Positions 42,297 through 53,228 of a DNA stretch of 64,000 bases are shown in pieces. Numbering within the stretch: position 1 is the stretch's first letter; each line of letters starts with the position of its first letter. Source of the stretch: JBGOTP01 sp963717075. GTDB lineage: Bacteria > Acidobacteriota > Vicinamibacteria > Vicinamibacterales > CAVVIG01. The notes under the pieces were generated by a model. That model was not told the DNA's origin and made no database searches. It saw only the letters and a list, made by a program, of their open reading frames with translations. Location of the stretch: positions 434,001-498,000 of the forward strand of contig CAVQVI010000034.1 in the NCBI GenBank assembly GCA_963717075.1, in the 5' to 3' direction. Both the position numbers and the translations under genes were made by a program.

Positions 42297-44663
42297 CTAC
42301 CACCCGCGGCCTACCGTCGCCTGCCGCCGCCCCCGCCCGATGCGGCCGCCGCTCGGGCGGTAACTGCTCGCAGCGCCGCTCCGCGCGGCGCTGCTGCCGG
42401 CATCACGGGTTCGCGTTGCACCTTCCGCGCGGGCCGCTGAATCGCGATTGAGCTGTCCCATCGTCGACCCCGTCGGCCGGACGCCGGCCTGGGCGGCTCG
42501 GAGGCGCGCTGCTGCGCGTCGGCTGCGCAGTTCCAGCTGCCCTGCCGCTGTCGTACTGCTGCCAGCCGTCGCCCTCTTTCTTGTAGACGTTCCCGTCGCG
42601 ACCGGCGTAGATGTCGCCGCTGGCGGTCCGCGCGACACCGCCGCTTCCCTGCGGACCGGTCCGTGTGACGGCCGCGCCGCCACCGCTGCCCTGAGTCGTG
42701 CGCGTCGTCGTTCCCGTCACACGGTTCGTGACGCGCGACGTGGTAGCCCACTGATCGCCTCGCTGCACGCCCGTCTGGCCCCAGCTGCCGTAGACTCCTG
42801 AGCCCTGCCTCGTCGCGGCAGACGTTCCCGTGCGCGGGTTGTAGGCCCCGGCGACGCCCCGCGCGCCGCCCGGACCGTAGGCCGCCGCCCCTCGGCATAG
42901 GTGCCCGTCCTCGGGTTGTAGCGCGCGCCGACGCCGGCGCCGCCGTACGGACCGTACGCGGAGACGCCGCGGCTGTACGAGCCGGTCCACGGGTTGTACG
43001 AGGCGTGGTAGCCGTAGGTGGGGTAATAGGGGTGGTAGATCGGATAGTACCCGCCATACCCGATGTACGGCGGGTAGTAGTAACCGGTGCCCCACATGGC
43101 GCAGCCAAACCCGATCATCAGTCCGGTGTAGGCGGCCGCCGTGGCAAAGACCACTGCGTCGCTGTTGTCCTCGACGACGGTGACGTTCGTGACGTTGTAC
43201 GACGGCGAACTGACCGGGATCTCGTAGATCTGTCCGGGCACCGATCCGGTGACTTCCCAGGGACCGTTCGGACTTCGGCCCATGAACCAGACGCCCTGGA
43301 AACACATGTAGTAGAGGTCGCCCACCTTGATGATGTCCTTGTCTGTGTTCACGGCCCGCGAGACCGTCGTCTGTGGGATCGGCTGATACTCTGGAGCGCC
43401 CTGGTACTCCACGTCGGGCGCTTTCACGGCTTCTTGTCCACGCGGGCCGTTTCCGGGATCTGGGCCAGCAGGACGGCTTCGGCCGCCTCGTCGGTTCCCG
43501 GCACCGAGGCGAGGACGCGCGATCGCTGGTGCGAGAGAGGGATCTGTCTTGAAATCTTCCGGCAGTGTCGGCGTGGCGAACGTCCACGGTCCGGTGAAGT
43601 CCGACGCCGTGAACCAGCGGCCCGAGACCAGGAAATACACCGCGCCGGTCTTGCCGAGCCTGAAGACGTCGCTCTCGGTGTTGGAGACCCAGAGCAGGTG
43701 GGTTCCGCTCACTACCAGATAGTTCGGCGCGCCGCTCAGCAGAATGAGTTCCGCGGGCGTCGTGCTGACGAACACCTTCGGCGGCGACGGCAGTGCGCGG
43801 CCGGGCAGCGCCGCCTTCACGTCTTTCCAGTTCTCGTCGCCTGGCAGGTTCGCGAAGCTGTCCGGCAGCTTGCCCGCCGGCTTCCATGGGCCCTTGACGT
43901 CAGCCGCACTCAGCCAGCTCGCCTCGTGGCGAAGGAAGAACGTCTTCGTCGGGACGTGCTCGAACAGATCCCAGTTCGTGTTGACGGCGAACCTGAGATC
44001 GTTGTCCTTGATCGGGCTCCAGATCGGATCGCCGTCGAGGTTGACGAGGACCGCCGGTGACGTGCTGTAGAAGATGACCGGCGGATCGGCCTTCAGGCCG
44101 GCGACGTTCTTCGGGATGAGCTGGCTCTTGTCGAGGCGCGCGAGCACGCGGTCGAGCGCGAGGATCAACCCGCCCTCGGGAACCGCGTCGGTGATCGTGG
44201 CGACGACCTCCCGAAGCTGATCGTTCGGCAGGCCGGGGAAGTTCGCTTCCGTCAGCTTGAGACTGCTGAAGTTGACGAGCCGCTCACTCATGGCCACCGA
44301 TGTGTCGGCCTCGATCTTGACGGTCCCGAGCGCAGGTTTGGCGGCGCCGTTGGCGCTGTACGACACGGCGGCGTGCGCCACCATGTGACGCTGTCCGTCC
44401 CAACTCGCCACCTGCGGCTGAAAGAGCCGGACGGTCCCGCCGCTCGGCGTCGCACGGTCGCGAGGCCAGCCGCCGTCGATCTCCTGCGTGCCCGCGCCTG
44501 CGGCAGCTTTCGGCGGCGAACTACCCTGCGTGCTACCGCCTGCGGCAGTTTTTGGCGGCGAACTATCCTGCGCGCTCAGGAGCGGCGCGATCGACTGTTC
44601 CATGACGACGCACGCGCTCACGAAGATCACCACTGTCCGTGAAATGCGAGAATGCCACTTCAT
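42297..44663 (-). CDS. Secreted repeat protein ('carbohydrate-binding family V/XII' type), frameshifted
   Basis: Large exported protein, about 790 codons. ATG at 44663 follows AGGAGG; a signal peptide is followed by two tandem 14-residue units (SSPPK.AAGG.TQ type). A long middle region has repeated short blocks VNLDGDPIWSPIKD, PAELILLSGAPNYLVV and WFMGRSPNGPWEV. Then comes a Tyr/Gly-rich hydrophobic patch (WGTGYYYPPYIGYGGYYP) and repeats of YNPRTGTY type. Similar proteins are commonly labelled carbohydrate-binding family V/XII without proof. Frame changes lie near 43510, 43440, 42890 and 42450. The C-terminus is Ser/Thr/Arg-rich. Confidence 0.6.
44491..44580. repeat. Imperfect 42-base tandem duplication
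   Basis: Two adjacent copies, each containing CCTGCGGCAG and GGCGGCGAACTA at a 42-base period, inside the N-terminal linker of the secreted repeat protein. In frame it encodes 14 residues twice. The copies differ at several bases, so the duplication is not very recent. Confidence 0.7.
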
Positions 44664-44697
44664 GATGGGCCTCCTGGCCGCTGCCAGCATGCCACGG

Positions 44698-45039
44698 TCA
44701 CGGCGTGGATGCACGGACCTCCTCGACGAGGTCGATCCCCCTCGTTTCGAGCGGGAGCATGAACTCGACATGGGGAGGCTCGATCGCGTCGTCTATCAGC
44801 GTGATCAAGTGGCTGAACGTGTCGGACCGCAGGTGAAGGCGCAGGTGGTCTTCCGTCAGCCATTCCTCAGCATAGTGCACCACCCCCACGTTGCTGAAGT
44901 CGGCGGAGACCGAGCAACTGATGCACCCGGGCGCTAATCGAGTTTCCGCCGCAACCGAATACAGCGCCATCGTAATGGCGCGCGTCTGACCAAGCGGCAC
45001 GAACCATTCGATACTCGTCCGCACGCGCGTCGAAGACAT
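44698..45039 (-). CDS. ABM-domain (quinol-monooxygenase-like) protein
   Basis: 113 residues from ATG at 45039; longer in-frame starts exist at 45075 and 45120, none with a clear ribosome site. One antibiotic-biosynthesis-monooxygenase-type ferredoxin-like domain: VRTSIEWFVPLGQTRAITMA, then ETRLAPGCISCSVS, then YAEEWLTEDHLRLHLRSDTF, the usual strand-helix pattern including the EEW..H region. Members dimerise and often act on quinones or remove reactive aldehydes. It lies 34 bases upstream of the secreted repeat protein on the same strand. Confidence 0.65.
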   Translation of the reverse strand: MSSTRVRTSIEWFVPLGQTRAITMALYSVAAETRLAPGCISCSVSADFSNVGVVHYAEEWLTEDHLRLHLRSDTFSHLITLIDDAIEPPHVEFMLPLETRGIDLVEEVRASTP

Positions 45040-45454
45040 GTGACAACCTGTAACCAAAGGCTCGAGCTCCGACATGGAATGGCAAGTGATTCGGTTCTTC
45101 CATGTGCGAGCAGGTCGCATGCCATCTGTTCACCTGACCCCACGAACGGGGTCCCCCCTTTCTTTGCGGGAAATCTGGCTCGAAAGGGGCGATTTCGACG
45201 TCCGCCCTCTCCGGCCCGAAGGAGTCACTCCGAAATTTCGGATCCCGGGTCGTTGGCCCTCGCCGACGGAGCGACACTGGTGGTACTGTGTACCTGATTC
45301 CGGTGGCGTTCATCGGCTCGAACCTCGGGAACCGGGGTGGACGGCAGCGTCGTTTTTCGCAGAATCGCTCGCCGTTCGACGCGCCGTTCGCGGCACGGAT
45401 CGTGCACTCCGGATGTCAACCAATTTCCAGTTCTGACAACTAGGGAGAGACACA
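45040..45454. other. Intergenic region without a convincing gene
   Basis: About 415 bases between divergent genes. Overlapping frames exist on both strands, but none has family-like sequence, a good ribosome site or normal composition. GGGAGAG directly before the ATG at 45455 is the ribosome site of the next gene. Promoters for both neighbours should lie here; I could not identify them. Confidence 0.4.
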
Positions 45455-46018
45455 ATGGCAACACGACGCATCATCCTCGTCGCCTTGGCTGTCTGCGGCA
45501 TCACCGCAGGCATCAACGCACAAACCACCACAAAGGACAAGACCGCCGGCGCCAAACAAACGATCCAGTCGAACAGCATTACTGGAACAGTCGTGAGCGT
45601 CGATGGCAATTGGCTCGTCGTCAGGTTGCAACCAAGTGGGCGGTACCAATTCTTCAATGTTGTGCCCGGCCGCCAGTTCGTCATCGATGGTCAGACCAAA
45701 CTGATTAGCGATCTCAAACCTGGCACTGTCCTCACGGCGACTGTGACGACGTCCAGCCAGTCCGTGACTGACCGCACCACCACCGTGACCAACGGCACCG
45801 TCTGGTACGTCTCCGGCAACTACGTCATCGTGACCCTTGAGAATGGAGAGAACCACGAGTACACCGTGCCACCGGCGTACAAGTTCGTGGTGGAAGGCAA
45901 GCCGGCGTCCGTCAGCGAGCTGAGGAAGGGCATGAAAGTGTCGGCCACGAAGATCGTCGAGCAACCCAGAACCGAATTCTCGACGACGACGGTCATCACG
46001 GGCAAGGCTCCGAAGTAG
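45455..46018 (+). CDS. Small secreted beta-rich protein, unrecognised
   Basis: 187 residues, intact, with ribosome site GGGAGAG seven bases upstream. Signal peptide 1-22 (GITAGINAQ). The mature part is Thr/Val-rich with two similar halves: SITGTVVSVDGNWLVVRLQP and GTVWYVSGNYVIVTLENGEN, each an OB- or SH3-like beta strand pair, so an internal duplication is likely. The C-terminal half has VSELRKGMKVSATKIV. Base composition looks less GC-rich than neighbours (not computed). I do not recognise a family; an envelope role is inferred. Confidence 0.6.
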   Translation: MATRRIILVALAVCGITAGINAQTTTKDKTAGAKQTIQSNSITGTVVSVDGNWLVVRLQPSGRYQFFNVVPGRQFVIDGQTKLISDLKPGTVLTATVTTSSQSVTDRTTTVTNGTVWYVSGNYVIVTLENGENHEYTVPPAYKFVVEGKPASVSELRKGMKVSATKIVEQPRTEFSTTTVITGKAPK

Positions 46019-46210
46019 CAGTCCAACGAGTCACGATAGAGCGCAGCCTAGGCTTCCCTTTTCGACGGCAGGGTAGCCCCCGAAGAACCGAGCCAGGCAG
46101 GCTGTGTCGAACGGTGTTTCAGCCGACCTGAAGGAGCAGCAGCAAACTGGAAGTTCCGAGGGGTTCGCGGGATACTGAGCTCCGATCATGGTGTCCCGAC
46201 GGACTCGCGC

Positions 46211-49200
46211 ATGGGATTGAGTGCGCTGGCGCGCCGGGTGCGCTTCGGAACGGCCTTGTTTGCGCTGGTGATCCCCGCGTGTATGCTCGGATTTCCTGCC
46301 ACGGCCCTCGGTCAGGCCGCGGTTGCCGGCGTGGTGAAGGACGTGACCGGCGCCCCGTTGCCCGACGTCACCGTGGAAGCGCGCAGCCCTGCGCTCATTG
46401 AGAAGGTCCGGACGGCGGTTACTGATAGCGCCGGGCAATACCGCATCGACGATCTGCGCCCCGGGCTCTACACCGTGACGTTCCGACTCGCCGGCTGGAG
46501 CCCCTCCGTGCGCTCCGCCATCGAGCTGATGGCCTCGTTCACGGCGACGGTCGACGCGGACCTTGGCATCGCTCCGCTCACCGACGCGGTGGCCATCATC
46601 GGCCAGGCCTCGCCGGTCGATGTCTACAATTCGACGCGCCAGATGACGCTCGGCGGCGACATCCTCAGGGCGATTCCGACGGTTCGGAGTTACAACGCCG
46701 TCGTTCCTTTCGTGCCGGGCGTGGTCACGAATGCGAACGACGTCGTGACGGGCACGGCCACGACGCAGTTCCCGATTCACGGCGGCCGGACCGGCGAAGG
46801 GCGGCTCTTCCTCGATGGATTGAACATCGGGAGTCCACCCAGCGGCAATTCGGCGACGAGCTATGTCGTCGATGTCGGCCATGCGCAGGAAGTCAGCTTT
46901 TCAACGCCAGGCGCGTCGGGCGAGGTCGAAACCGCGGGGCTCGTGATGAACATCGTGCCGAAAACCGGCGGCAACACGACGCAAGCCTCGGTCTTCGCCA
47001 GCGGCACCGGCGAGAGACTTCAATCCGACAACCTCACACAGACGTTGAAAGATCAAGGTGTCTCGGCGGCGACTCCGCTGAGCGGGGTCTACGACTTCTC
47101 AGGTACGTTGGGTGGCCCGATCCTGAAGGATCGGGTCTGGTACTTCGTGAACGCCCACAGGGGAGGCAGCACGCGGGAAGTGGCCAACGTCTACTACAAC
47201 CAGAACGCCGGCGATCCCTCGAGATGGCTGTACGCGCCCGACTTCAGCCGGCGTGAATACTCGGACCGGATCTTCGAAGATGCGAGCGGACGCGTGACGT
47301 GGCAGGTGACGCCGCGCAACAAAGTGACGGCATTCTGGGATGCGCAGACCTTGTGCCGGACCTGTACCGGCGCGACTCCTGGACTCTCGGAGCCCGCGCG
47401 AGTCTCGCCCGAAGCCGTCGGGGTTCTCGGCCGGCCGCTCCATGTGTCGCAAGCCACATGGTCGTCACCTGTCACGAACCGACTGCTCCTCGACGCGGGT
47501 TTCGGCGGCACATTCTTCGGCGTCGGCAACTTCGAACGCGAACCGAATCCGACGCGCGATCTGATTCGCGTCGCCGAACAATGCGCGAGCGGCTGCGCGG
47601 CGAACGGCAACATTCCAGGATTGGTCTACCGGTCGCAGGACTTCAGTTCGGCCTACACCGGCTCGTACATGTGGAAGGGGTCGGTCTCCTACGTCACGGG
47701 CGGGCACAGCGTGAAGGTCGGTTATCAGCACACGCTGATGACCGACGATCGAACGTGGATGACCAACAACCAGAACCTGACGTACCGCGTCAACAACGGC
47801 GTGCCGAATCAGTTGACCGAGTCGATTTCGCCGTGGATGAACAACGCGCGCGCCGGCTGGGACGCGGTGTTCGCCCAGGAGCAATGGACGCGGCGACGTC
47901 TGACGCTGCAGGGTGCGCTGCGGTTCGATCGGGCCAGGAGCTGGTTCCCCGAGCAGCGGGAGGGGCCGTCGAGGTTCCTGCCGACGCCGATCATCATCCC
48001 GAAGACGCCTGGCGTCGACAGCTACAAGGATATCACGCCGAGGATGGGCGTGGCGTACGACCTCTTCGGGACCGGCACAACGGCGCTCAAGATGAATCTC
48101 GGCAAGTACCTCGAGGGCGTTGGCGTGAACGGGCAACTACGCCAACACGAATCCCACGCTGCGGATGCCTCAGACGACTTCCGTGTTTGGTACGCCGGGC
48201 GTGACGCGGGCGTGGACCGACGCGAACGACAATTTCGTGCCCGATTGCGATCTCCTGAACCCCGCCGCCCAGGATCTTCGGGCCAGCGGCGGCGATCTCT
48301 GCGGCGTCGTTTCGAACACGAGCTTCGGCAAGAACGTCCTGACCAACAACTTCGACCAAGGGATCCTCAACGGCTGGGGTGTCCGTCCGTCGGACTGGAA
48401 CCTCGGCGTTTCGATTCAACAGCAGATTCTCCCGAGTGCTTCGGTGGAGGTGGGGTACATCCGCCGGTGGTATCACGGGTTTTCCGTCGCCGACAACCTG
48501 GCGCTGCAGCCCTCCGATCTGACGCCGTTCAGCGTCGTCGCCCCTCTGGATCCTCGACTGCCTGGAGGCGGGGGCTACGTCGTGTCGGGCCTGTACGATG
48601 TCGTCCCTGACAAGGCTGGACAGGTCAGCAACCTGATTACCGATTCGGGCAAGTATGGAAGCTGGTCCCAGTACTTCAACGGCCTGGACATCACCGTCAA
48701 CGCTCGGACCGGCACTGGCTTCACCGTTGCGGGGGGACGAGCACCGGTCAGACGGTTGCGGACAGTTGCGACGTCCGAGCGCACCTGCCCGAGCTCTCCA
48801 CCACGACCACGGGAACGAGCGCGTTCGGCGCCGGATTGAACGGCTCCGTCGTCGCCCCGCTCAGCCCGTACTGCCACGTCGCGTTCGGTATTCTCACGCA
48901 GTTCAGAGGTCTCGCCTCGTACATCGTCCCCAAGGCCGACGTTCAACTGTCTGCGACGTTCCAGAGCAAGCCCGGTGCGATGCTGGCGGCGAATTACGTG
49001 GTGCCGAACTCGGTGGTAGCGACTGTGCTCGGAAGGGATCTCTCGGGTAGCGCGCCCAATGTGACCGTCAACCTGGTTGCACCCGGCACGATGTACGGCG
49101 ATCGAATCAACGAGCTCGACGTCCGTGTCGCCAAAATCTGGAGGTACAGCCGCTCGCGGACAGTGATCGCGGTCGACATCTACAATGCGCTGAACTCGAG

Positions 49201-49309
49201 CGCGGTGCTGACGTACAACAACGCATTCGTCCCGGGCGGGACGTGGTTGCAACCGTTGACGATCCTGACGCCACGGTTCGTCAGGATCACCGCCGAGCTC
49301 GACTTCTGA
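46211..49309 (+). CDS. TonB-dependent-receptor-type barrel with carboxypeptidase-regulatory-like domain, frameshifted
   Basis: Large outer-membrane protein, about 1030 residues. Signal peptide to about residue 35, then a CarboxypepD_reg-like domain (AAVAGVVKDVTGAPLPDVTV, DSAGQYRIDDLRPGLYTVTF), a plug-like region with GGRTGEGRLFLDGLNIG, and a long beta-barrel with many aromatic strands, ending VRITAELDF with terminal Phe. This architecture is abundant in Acidobacteriota. Frame changes lie near 48135 and 48735. The substrate is unknown. It is followed 7 bases later by a sensor kinase with a periplasmic binding domain, which could sense the same or a related ligand. Confidence 0.85.
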
Positions 49310-49316
49310 CACTCAC

Positions 49317-51156
49317 ATGCGAACCTGGTCGAGGAGTCTTCGGTTCGGGCGATGGCTGGTGCTGATGGTGGCGCCCGGTGTCATCCTCGGTCCAGTCGAA
49401 GCCGCGTTTGCCCTCGACCGCCAGACGCAGGTGCTCGTCCTGTACTCGGCGAGACGAGATGCGCAGATGTCGATCGTGGGCGATCGCGAGCTGCCGCGAC
49501 TTCTCGAACAGGGTCTCGGTGGGGGCCTGGACTACTACTCTGAATACATCGACCTGGCGAGATTCCCCGACTCCGGGTATCAGGTGGCGTTCCGGGACTT
49601 CCTGCGCCTGAAATACAAAGGGCAGCGGTTCGACGCCGTCATCGCCATACAGGATACCGCTGTCGAGTTCATCGGCAAGAATCGGGATGAATTGTTTCCC
49701 GGTACCCCCGTCGTTTTCCTGGCGAGTCGATCCGCGCCTCGGCGCCTGGAGAATTCAACTGGCGTGATCGCCGAACTGAACTTGAGTGGAACGCTCGCTC
49801 TGGCCGCCGCGCTGCAGCCAGACGCCCGGCACGTCTTTGTCGTCAGCGGCGCCGCCCGCCCCGACCAGGTGTACGAGAGCCTGGCCCGGAGGCAGCTCCG
49901 TTCGTTCGAAGGTCGATTCACGATCACATACTTATCGGGTCTCGCGGCGAAGGACCTCGAGGCGCGGCTGGCAACCTTGCCGGAACACTCCATCGTCTAC
50001 TTCCTGCTCGTTTACCAGGATGGCGCTGGGGGAGAATTTCCATCCATTGGATTACCTGGACCGGGTCGCCGCAGTTGCCAGTGCCCCGATGTATTGTTGG
50101 GTAGACTCCTCGATAGGTCATAGCGTCGTGGGTGGCAGCCTTCTCGACCAGAAGACCGAAACCGAAGCAGTCGCCGAGTTGGCCCTACGGGTGCTTCGCG
50201 GAGAGCAGGCAAACAGCATCCCGATATCTTCGCCCGATTTCCATGTCCGTCAGGTGGACTGGCGTCAGCTTCGGCGTTGGGGCATCAGCGAAGCGCGCGT
50301 CCCTGCTGGAACGCTCGTTCGGTTTCGAGAGCCCTCGGCCTGGGATCGCTACAAGGTGTACATCCTGGGCGCGGCGGCGCTCCTGCTGGCGCAGGCGGCG
50401 TTGATCGCGGGCCTGCTCGTCCAAGCCGACAGACGACGACAGGTGGAGAAGCGGCTATCCTCGAGTCAGGCCGAGCTGCGCAGCGGCTACGAGCGGATCC
50501 GCGACCTCGGCAAACGACTGCTCGGCGCGCAGGAAGAGGAGCGCGCCCGCATCGCGCGTGAGCTGCACGACGACATCAGCCAGCAGATGGCGATGCTGTC
50601 GATCGATCTCCAGCGGCTCGGCCGCGATGGCCAGGATCGGCGGTCGGATGCGGAACGACTGGCGACCCAGGCGCTGGACCGTGCCGAGGCCGTCGCCAAG
50701 AACCTGCGCGACCTGTCGCACCGGCTGCATCCGGCGCACCTGCGGCTGATGGGGTTGGTGCCTGCGCTCAGCGGCCTGCAACGTGAGCTGTCCACCGAAG
50801 ACACGGCCGTTACGTTCTCGCACGAGAACGTGCCGGCGGCACTCTCGCACGATCTCGCGCTGTGTCTGTTCCGGATCGCGCAGGAGGCGCTGCAGAACGC
50901 CGTCAGGCACGGTCGTGCGAAGTCCGTGTCCGTTTGCTTGAGGGGAACTCTGGACGGGCTCGTCCTGACGATTGACGACGATGGTGTAGGGTTTGATGTC
51001 GAAGCCGCACGGGGGGGGCTCGGCTTGATCAGCATGGGCGAACGCGCGGAACAGGTCGGTGGCACTCTGCAAATTCGCTCGCAACCCGGCGGCGGCACGC
51101 ACCTTGAGGTCAGGGTGCCTTTCCATGCTGCGAGGGCGGAGGCCAGGGCCGTATGA
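49317..51156 (+). CDS. Sensor histidine kinase with periplasmic ABC-binding-protein-like domain, frameshifted
   Basis: Membrane sensor kinase, about 613 codons. Signal/anchor segment, then a periplasmic domain (about residues 35-330) like ABC_sub_bind (TQVLVLYSARRDAQ, FDAVIAIQDTAVEFI, GTPVVFLASRS). A membrane helix (VYILGAAALLLAQAALIAGL) and coiled coil follow, then HisKA_3 with the phospho-His in ARELHDDISQQMAML, and HATPase with DDDGVGFD and GLGLISMGERA. One frame change lies near 50025. Its stop overlaps the start of the lone receiver gene by four bases, so they are a pair. NarL-type partner chemistry is expected. Confidence 0.87.
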
Positions 51157-51551
51157 CCACTGTAGAATGGCCGCGCGTCCTCCTCGTCGACGACAACGAA
51201 GGCATTCTGGAGCGCGCCGCCGAGGCGCTCTCGGACGCTTGCGTGATTGTCGGGGCTGTGAAGGACGGGCGGGCGGCTCTCGACGCGGTCGGTCAGTTGC
51301 GGCCGGATGTCGTCGTACTCGACATCTCGATGCCGGGCATGAGCGGTTTCGACGTTGCGCTCCGTCTCCGTGGGGCTGGCTCCGTAGCCCGCATCGTGTT
51401 CCTCAGCGTTCACGACGATGAGGAATTCGTGCGCGCCGCGCTTGCGGCGGGCGGAATCGGCTACGTCGAGAAGTCCCGGCTCGCCTCCGATGTGGCGATC
51501 GCCGTGAAGGAAGCGTTTGCGGGTCGGCACTACGTGTCGCAGAGACGTTAG
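51153..51551 (+). CDS. Stand-alone response-regulator receiver domain
   Basis: 132 residues, intact. A single receiver domain: acidic pair in VLLVDDNEG, phospho-Asp in VVVLDISMPGMSGFD, then FLSVHDDEEFV and the Lys in YVEKSRLASD. It resembles the receiver half of NarL/FixJ regulators up to the usual linker (GRHYVSQRR) and then stops, so the DNA-binding domain is missing. It overlaps the upstream kinase gene by four bases. It may act by protein contact or as a phosphate sink. Confidence 0.88.
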   Translation: MTTVEWPRVLLVDDNEGILERAAEALSDACVIVGAVKDGRAALDAVGQLRPDVVVLDISMPGMSGFDVALRLRGAGSVARIVFLSVHDDEEFVRAALAAGGIGYVEKSRLASDVAIAVKEAFAGRHYVSQRR

Positions 51552-51582
51552 TTAACCCCGTTGCCATATTGGTCACCACACG

Positions 51583-53222
51583 ATGAGACTCGAGCGTGCA
51601 CGGGCGTGGGCCGCGATCGCGATCCTGCTGATTCAGATAGCGGTGGTCTGGGAGCTGTGGCGAACGCACATGGAGTCGGACGTTCGCGACGTGCGCCTGT
51701 TGATCGTGCTGGCGTTCACGCTGCTCGTGACCGGGGCTCTTCTCGTGTGGGAGCGCCGGGTCAATCGCCGCCTGGCAGGCGGAGTTCAAGTGGCTGGCGA
51801 CGAACTGCGTCTTGCCATGGAATCAGGCCACGCCGTTGGCTGGGACTGGGACATCAAGAGTGGACGAGACGTCTTTTTCGGCGACCTGAAGACGATGTTC
51901 GGGATCGACGCGCAGCGGTTTGTGGGCCACGTCGACGATTTTCGCCGGTACATTCACCCGGACGATCGGGAGACGGTGTGGAAAGCCGTAGTGGACGCAC
52001 GCGAGAGCGGCACGGTGTACATGGCCGCATATCGCGTAGTCTGGCCCGATGGAACGGTCCGGTGGGTGGCAGCGAGCGGCAAGTTCTACTACACGGCAGA
52101 CGGCGCGCCCGTGCGCATGCTGGGCATTGCCACGGACGTCACCGAGCGCGCGAGGGCGGAGCAAGCGCTGCGGGAAAGCGAAGAGCGCTTCCGGCTCATG
52201 GCGGATACCGCGCCGGTGATGCTCTGGATGTCCGGTACGGACAAGCTCTGCAACTACTTCAATCGGCCCTGGCTCGATTTCACCGGTCGTTCGCTCGATG
52301 CGGAGTTGGGAAATGGCTGGGCCGACGGTGTGCACTCCGAGGACATGAAGCGTTGCCTCAACACGTACCGAGGAGGCGTACGACAAACGTGAGGCGTTCA
52401 CCATGGAATACCGGCTGAGGCGGCACGACGGTCAGTACCGATGGGTCCTCGACAACGGCGCGCCCAGATTCGCTCTCGATGGTTCCTTTGCCGGCTATAT
52501 TGGTTCCTGCGTTGACATCACGACACAGAAAGTCGCCCACGCGGCGCTCGCCGACCTCAGTCACAAGTTGATGAACGCTCAAGAAACCGAACGCGCGCGG
52601 CTGGCCCGGGAGCTTCACGACGACATCGGCCAGCGCATGGCGGTGCTGACGATGGAGCTCGACGGCCTGGACCTGGCGCTTCCGCTGTCGATGACCGACC
52701 TGCGCATCCGGATCGGTACGCTGTCCAACCGGGCGCGCGATCTATCCAAGGACATCCAGGCCATCTCGCACAGCCTGCACTCTTCCAAGCTCGATTACCT
52801 GGGCATCGTGTCGGCCTGCGCCGGCTTCTGTCGGGAGCTGTCCGAGCAGCAGAGCGTCGACATCGATTTCAGCCATGACGGCATTCCGGATGAGGTGCCG
52901 AAGGACCTCGCGCTCTGTATATTCCGTGTGTTACAGGAGGCAGTCACCAACGCGGTGAAGTACTCGGGAGTGGATCATGTCACGGTCGGGCTGCGCGGCG
53001 TCGGAGATGAGATTCGACTCGAGGTCGTCGACAATGGGATTGGCTTCGATCCGGCTGCTGCGATAAGAGGCCCAGGGCTGGGGCTGATCAGCATGACGGA
53101 GAGGCTCAGCCTCGTCGATGGGTGAGTTGTCCATCGAGTCGCGGCCTGGTGCGGGCGCAATCATTCGCGCACGGATGCCGTTGTCGCGCTCCGTCGGTCT
53201 GTCCGCTGGCGCCAGGGGGTGA
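51583..53222 (+). CDS. PAS-domain sensor histidine kinase, frameshifted
   Basis: Membrane-anchored kinase with two short helices (about residues 9-24 and 42-58), PAS domain 1 (about 70-190, GWDWDIKSGRDVFFGDLKTM), PAS domain 2 (about 200-320, EERFRLMADTAPVMLWMSG), HisKA_3 with ARELHDDIGQRMAVL, and HATPase with DNGIGFDPAAA and LGLISMTERLSL. Frame changes lie near 52375 and 53120; after the second, the family tail GELSIESRPGAGAIIRARMP is recovered, giving the stop at 53222 rather than 53125. It ends 7 bases from the convergent sigma54 activator. Same kinase family as the gene two upstream. Confidence 0.87.
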
Positions 53223-53228
53223 GCGCGC

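Noticed and set aside
45074..45436. 120-codon plus-strand gene in the 45.1-45.4 kb gap
   Set aside because: No ribosome site, no recognisable motifs, and competing frames on the other strand of equal length.
46031..46882. 283-codon minus-strand frame
   Set aside because: Antisense to the signal peptide and CarboxypepD_reg domain of the barrel gene; His/Arg-rich shadow.
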